NCBI GenBank assembly: GCA_000697335.1
Contig: JNEM01012334.1
Coordinates: 1-13,167 of the forward strand
DNA from: Conidiobolus incongruus B7586
Taxonomy: Eukaryota; Entomophthoromycota; Entomophthoromycetes; Entomophthorales; Conidiobolaceae
DNA length: 13,167 nucleotides
Reading direction: 5' to 3'
The notes under the pieces were generated by a model. The model was given only the letters and a program-made list of their open reading frames with translations, made no database searches and had not been told where the DNA came from. The first letter of the stretch is position 1, and the number at the start of each line of letters is the position of its first letter. This document shows positions 9,632 through 13,167 of the stretch, piece by piece. The translations under genes and the position numbers were made by a program.

Positions 9632-10899
9632 GTAAAACTTTGGAATTAGAAGGAGCAATTGGTTCAAACCACTCCTTTCGACCTTTATTTGAACAAATTC
9701 GTAGGAGTTACCGACCAAGTCTTTGTAGTATATGATGCTGCGAAAGGATATCAAAATGGCTTAATTCCCTTTGTAGCCGATGAGGGTCCCAAGAAAGTGT
9801 GGATTATAGGAGATAATATTGTAGGAAAGTGATCAGCTCTAATATTGGAACGTTTGAATTTGGTCTACTCGACGGATATCCACTAAGTCAAAAATCGATT
9901 AAGTGGTCGTATGGAGGCTTAAATATTCTTTTGCAAGAACTCGGAAGGGCGGTGTGAAGAAATAGAACTTTGGCTCTTGGGTGCCCATTTCCTACCATTA
10001 TTCAACTACACTCAGCATGGTCTCAAAATTGTGGTGAACCACGATTTGACTAGAAAACTATTTAATAAGTTGAATTACTTGAATAAATACTTCAATTCCT
10101 CAAATTGAATTGATTCCTGTAATTAATCTCCCAGATATTCGTCCCATGACTCACAGAGGAAATGATCAATATAAAGTTGGGGTTGGCTCATTTGTCAATG
10201 CAATTTTTCTTAGAATGAAAGATGTATACTATCACCATACAATGAACAAGTTGGGTTACTACGATGACAATGTGGATATTTAATATCAGATTGGAAACAT
10301 TAAACACAATAAGGCTTATGACTATGCAATTGTAACCCCCTCTTTTGGCATTTGATGGTAAATCGGTACTTTAATATTTGATTAAAAATTTGACATATAT
10401 CATCCACACCAAAAAAGATATAGGAATCTGTCATGTTGGATTACTATTCAATTACAAGTTCTTGCATACTAGTGAAACTGGTGATGATTTTAAAATTATG
10501 GATATCGGATTATATTATAAGAAAAACACCATTAATGTAGTAACCTTCCCAAGTTATGGTGATTCATTCAAGCCCATTTTAATAACTATCGAATCTCATT
10601 TCCACCACGCCATCTTATATGGTAAGTCTAAACCTGAAACGACTGCAGAGATCCTTATCTAATACCTTAAATCTATATTAAGTGGTGTTTTAAGACCAGT
10701 ATATGCAAACGAAACTACTGTCTAATACTGATATGAAAATCAATACGAAGAAGGTTTGGCGGATCTGAATATTACACCGGATCTCAAGTATCTCGATGCC
10801 TACGCTCATATAGGGAAAAGCACTGTCTTTACAGGTGAACATACTGACTTTAGTCATTACTGGGTTGCGGGAGCTCTAGTTTCAGAGATTCGGCAGTGA
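9632..10899 (+). pseudogene. Broken FAD-dependent amine oxidase (L-amino-acid oxidase type)
   Basis: A coding relic equivalent to about 420 codons. The family oxidises amines or amino acids with FAD, releasing ammonia and hydrogen peroxide. Recognisable parts in order: KKVWIIGDNIVG near 9793, where the FAD-binding Rossmann motif of the family reads like IIGAGIAG; LLDGYPL then YGGLN and QELG, like the family's LEGYPR...GG...ELGAMR stretch; LGAHFLPLFNYTQHGLK near 9978; YDYAIVTP near 10320; and, most telling, HIGKSTVFTGEHTDFSH with WVAGAL at 10807-10878, matching the C-terminal FAD-contact motif (HIG..FAGEH...W..GAL.S). The blocks lie in several frames, with about three frame changes and several in-frame stops, so it is not a working gene. 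The second Rossmann glycine is also lost. The longest clean stretch (10378-10659) is only a fragment. Base composition is less AT-rich than its surroundings. The start is uncertain. Sure of a decayed coding gene; fairly sure of the family. Confidence 0.77.
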
Positions 10900-11139
10900 C
10901 GCAAATATTGGCAAAAGATGGATGCATAACAGAAGCCAAGGAAATGAATAAAGGATAAAATAACCACTGGCACCTATTACTGTTCTTTTCTACATTCCTT
11001 TATTTGCTATTACAAAATGAAAATATTTAAAAAAGAATATTAATGATTTGATCTGTTTATTTTTTAGCTATCATTAAGCAATAATGAACTAAATTGTGAA
11101 ATCAGTCTATAGAATAGAGTGAGAAAATAATGTTTTTTA

Positions 11140-11179
11140 TAATTGAGAAATTTGTAATATATAATTATATTCTCAATTA
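11140..11179. repeat. Inverted repeat, 10-bp arms with 20-nt loop
   Basis: TAATTGAGAA at 11140-11149 pairs with TTCTCAATTA at 11170-11179. It lies about 240 bp past the pseudogene stop, but the stem is AT-rich and weak, so a terminator role is not supported. Confidence 0.45.
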
Positions 11180-11213
11180 AGATTGATAGAATAATTGTAA
11201 GTATCTTTGCTTT

Positions 11214-11254
11214 TTGATAAATTATTTCCAATTATCAATATCACTAATTGATAA
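11214..11254. repeat. Alternating TTGATAA / TTATCAA inverted repeats
   Basis: TTGATAA (11214-11220), TTATCAAT (11232-11239) and ATTGATAA (11247-11254) alternate in orientation, so the central copy can pair with either neighbour. No known site type is recognised. Confidence 0.4.
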
Positions 11255-11695
11255 GAAATTATTATGAATTATGAAATAAAAATAACCATGTAAATGTAAT
11301 TATACTATAAAATATAATTAACATGAGATATAACCTATTTAACTAAAGTTAGTTGAATTCAAAGTTTGAAAATATTAGTTTACAAAGTAAAAATTGCTAA
11401 TTTTTTAAATTTAGCTCTCCAAATATTTTGTTGGTTTTAAAATATCTTTATATACAAAACAAGGGAATTAATGTTTTTAAACTATAATGCATATACACAT
11501 ATTCATTCATATTTATTTTTTCCTCAAACTCTTTTTACTCAAAAATTTAATTTAGAATTTAATAAGGTTTAGATCAATAATAATCTTCAAAAGCTTTTTA
11601 TCTAAATATTACTAATATTTAACCTAAACACTTTAAAATCATAGAAAATTTGAAGAGAACTTTTGAGGTCAATTCTTTATTTAATACTAATATTA

Positions 11696-11772
11696 CCTTG
11701 AATTTGAAGAAATGGGAAATTTTTTAATTTCTAATTTTTCAAATATATTATTAGTTTGAAATAAATAAATAT
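11696..11772 (+). repeat. Left terminal repeat of the inner Tc1 copy
   Basis: Begins CCTTGAATTTGAAG just after TA. Its AATGGGAAATTTTTT core at 11711-11725 matches the reverse complement of the right end, and TTGAAATAAATAAATAT at 11756-11772 matches 12952-12969 after a gap. AT richness makes the inner limit uncertain. Confidence 0.65.
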
Positions 11773-11989
11773 ATACAAAGTTAATAGGAAATTATATATT
11801 TTTAAAATATATATATATATATAAATAATAATTTTTTTGATTAAAAATTAACTTTTTAAAATTGGCTATTTAATTTAATTATATTTAAACCAAATAGTAA
11901 TCATCAAAAGTCTTTTATTTTAGTATTAGTGAAACTTAACCATAAACCCTCTAAAATTATTTAAAATTTACAAGCAATTTTTAATAATG

Positions 11990-12913
11990 AAGTACTATTT
12001 AAATCAACAATTTATCACTAGGTAAATTACTTTAAAGCTAAAAAAGAAACTATTTAAAACCTGCTAAAATCTAAAAAACTAACTTCAATTGTTACTCTTT
12101 TAATTGTTAATAGAGTGAAAAATATATTGAAAAGCACCTTTTTATTTTAACTTAAGAATTATCTAAGCACTTTAATATTAGTTTTAATAGTATTTTATAT
12201 ATATTAAAGTCTAAACTTAAATTAATAAATAAAAATATAAAATAAATACCTTATAATTTAACTAAAGCTTAAAAAAAGCTAGAGTAGCAATTATTAAACA
12301 AAACTTATTAAAATATTATTAGAAGCTTAAACTTTTATAATAAATAATTACAATTAATAAACCTTAGATCTTTATATATAATCCTTTACTAAAACACAAA
12401 TCAAAATGCTAGATTAAGTTAAATTAACCCCCTTTACAAATCCCTTTAAATAAATATTTTGTTAATAAGCAAATATTAATTATTATAATAAATTATAATA
12501 ATATATACTATTCTTATTTAGTTCTTAAAGGAAAATCAATTAATAATAAACTTTATATTGCTTTTTTAAATAAAAGTATTTCTAATTAGTGTTCTTAATA
12601 TAATTTAAGAAAACCTATTATTTTACATGATAATTATGAAATTCATAAATCTAAAGCTATAAAAAACTTTCTAATTAAAAATAACTGGAAAAAACTACCA
12701 CATCTAGTATATTTTTTATATTATAACCTATGTAATTATAATTGCTTTAGGAAATCAAAAAACCAACTTACAAGAAAGAAAATTTCTACAGAAAAATTTA
12801 ATTAGTTTATAAAACATCATATTTTACTCTTTAATAAAAAGAATTATTTTTTAAATATTAGATCTTTGTTAAAAATATAGCAAAAAATTATTAATAATAA
12901 AAAAAAGTATTAA
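11990..12913 (+). pseudogene. Tc1-family transposase relic (DD34E), inner copy
   Basis: The first part resembles the paired helix-turn-helix DNA-binding domain: ITR then stop then ITLKLKKK at 12014 on, and RVKNILKST near 12112 in another frame. From 12524 to the stop at 12911-12913 a single frame of about 130 codons matches the catalytic half: LKGKSINNKLYIAFLNK, then IILHDNYEIHKSKAIKNF with the second catalytic Asp at 12629, then KKLP, and a basic RKSKNQLTRKKISTEK stretch, ending QKIINNKK. The position 35 residues after that Asp, where the family has the catalytic Glu, reads Asn, so the DD34E spacing is kept but the residue is lost. Four in-frame stops lie in this last block and at least one frame change lies before it. 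The start is only approximate. Confidence 0.8.
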
Positions 12914-12949
12914 ATTTATATTATATATTTATTTTTATATATTATATAT

Positions 12950-13004
12950 TAAAATATTTATTTATTTTCAATCACAAAAAATTCCCATTATTAAAAATAT
13001 AGAG
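12950..13004 (-). repeat. Right terminal repeat of the inner Tc1 copy
   Basis: The reverse complement begins CTCTATATTTTTAATAATGG and continues into a T6 run, matching the left end with mostly transition differences. It is followed by TA at 13005-13006. Confidence 0.65.
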
Positions 13005-13167
13005 TAATATTAATTACTCAATTTGTTATTTTAAAACTAAAAGGGAAACTAATTAAAGTTTAATAAAGTTTAAAATTTAATTTTTATTATTAATTTTTCA
13101 TTAGTTAATAAAATTATTTTATATGAATTAAAATTTATTTTTTATTTTGAAAATTTTATAAATATAA

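Larger units (their letters stand above)
10900..11377. other. AT-rich spacer before the nested transposons
   Basis: After the amine oxidase stop, the first 90 bases may still be decayed tail or untranslated region. The rest is AT-rich with no frame of note. From about 10901 to the window end I find no CpG. Two small inverted-repeat clusters lie here and are listed separately. Confidence 0.5.
11696..13004 (+). mobile_element. Inner Tc1 copy nested in a relative (about 1.31 kb)
   Basis: A decayed Tc1/mariner DNA transposon flanked by TA at 11694-11695 and 13005-13006. Both ends share a terminal sequence with an AATGGGAA core and a T6 run just inside it, and further in a TTGAAATAAATAAATAT-like tract. 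The right copy of that tract lies closer to the end, so one terminus has an insertion or deletion of about 30 bp. The plus strand holds a transposase relic ending at 12913. The length is typical of the Tc1 family. The element is inactive and lacks CpG. An AT dinucleotide run near 11806-11822 lies in its left untranslated part. Confidence 0.75.
11378..13167 (+). mobile_element. Outer, older Tc1 copy, split by an inner copy and cut by the window end
   Basis: Its left part (about 11378-11695) aligns with the first 320 bp of the inner copy, at a steady offset of about 317-320 bp. One 80-bp stretch (11581-11660 against 11898-11977) matches at roughly three positions in four, with more than half of the mismatches being transitions. 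The homology stops where the inner copy's inverted repeat begins, and resumes on the far side at about 13007-13167, where the sequence matches the inner copy's transposase region from about 12014 on. In that far part most differences are C to T or G to A in the outer copy. The outer element is therefore the earlier insertion and more decayed. Its right end lies beyond the window. Its left end near 11378 is approximate, because its terminal bases have drifted. Confidence 0.78.

Noticed and set aside
9650-9677. A tRNA-like GGTTCAAACC box within a small hairpin (AAGGAG...CTCCTT)
   Set aside because: No cloverleaf can be drawn upstream, and the bases are part of the readable amine oxidase block.
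10378-10662. A 94-codon plus-strand open frame as a small gene
   Set aside because: The similarity continues on both sides of its stops in the same frame, so it is one block of the amine oxidase relic.
11806-11822. An AT dinucleotide run as a possible origin or regulatory site
   Set aside because: It lies inside a dead transposon in very AT-rich DNA; nothing else supports a function.

Overview
The window looks like a stretch of a fungal nuclear genome, most likely a filamentous ascomycete or relative with AT-rich, repeat-decayed DNA. Three things point there: one intact spliced gene of the fungal Mph1/FANCM DNA-helicase family with two introns of 53 and 54 nt; Tc1-family transposons whose coding frames carry C-to-T type damage on both strands; and a sharp split between a gene island rich in CpG and flanks with none. 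The species is not identifiable from this sequence alone.

Layout: 1-328 is featureless AT-rich DNA. 331-1899 is a decayed Tc1/mariner (DD34E) element with about 58-bp terminal inverted repeats, a TA target duplication, and a minus-strand transposase relic. 1902-3964 is AT-rich DNA with no gene I can support, ending in a short 6-bp microsatellite. 3965-7626 (minus strand) is the one intact gene: an Mph1/FANCM-type ATP-dependent DNA helicase of 1184 residues in three exons, the middle one a 31-nt microexon. 7627-9631 is a 2-kb intergenic stretch with no supported gene. 9632-10899 (plus strand) is a broken gene for an FAD-dependent amine oxidase of the L-amino-acid-oxidase type. 10900-11377 is AT-rich with small inverted repeats. 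From about 11378 to the window end lies a second Tc1 family as a nest: an inner copy (11696-13004) sits inside an older copy of the same family, whose two halves lie on either side of it.

The parts do not form an operon or pathway. The helicase is a genome-maintenance gene with no functional link to its neighbours, and the amine oxidase is dead. The window is best read as a conserved gene island between transposon graveyards. I did not find a new defence, toxin or biosynthetic system. The observations most worth following are the nested transposon pair, the stop codons falling at Gln and Trp positions of the transposase, the absence of CpG at both ends, and the microexon that the helicase needs to stay in frame.
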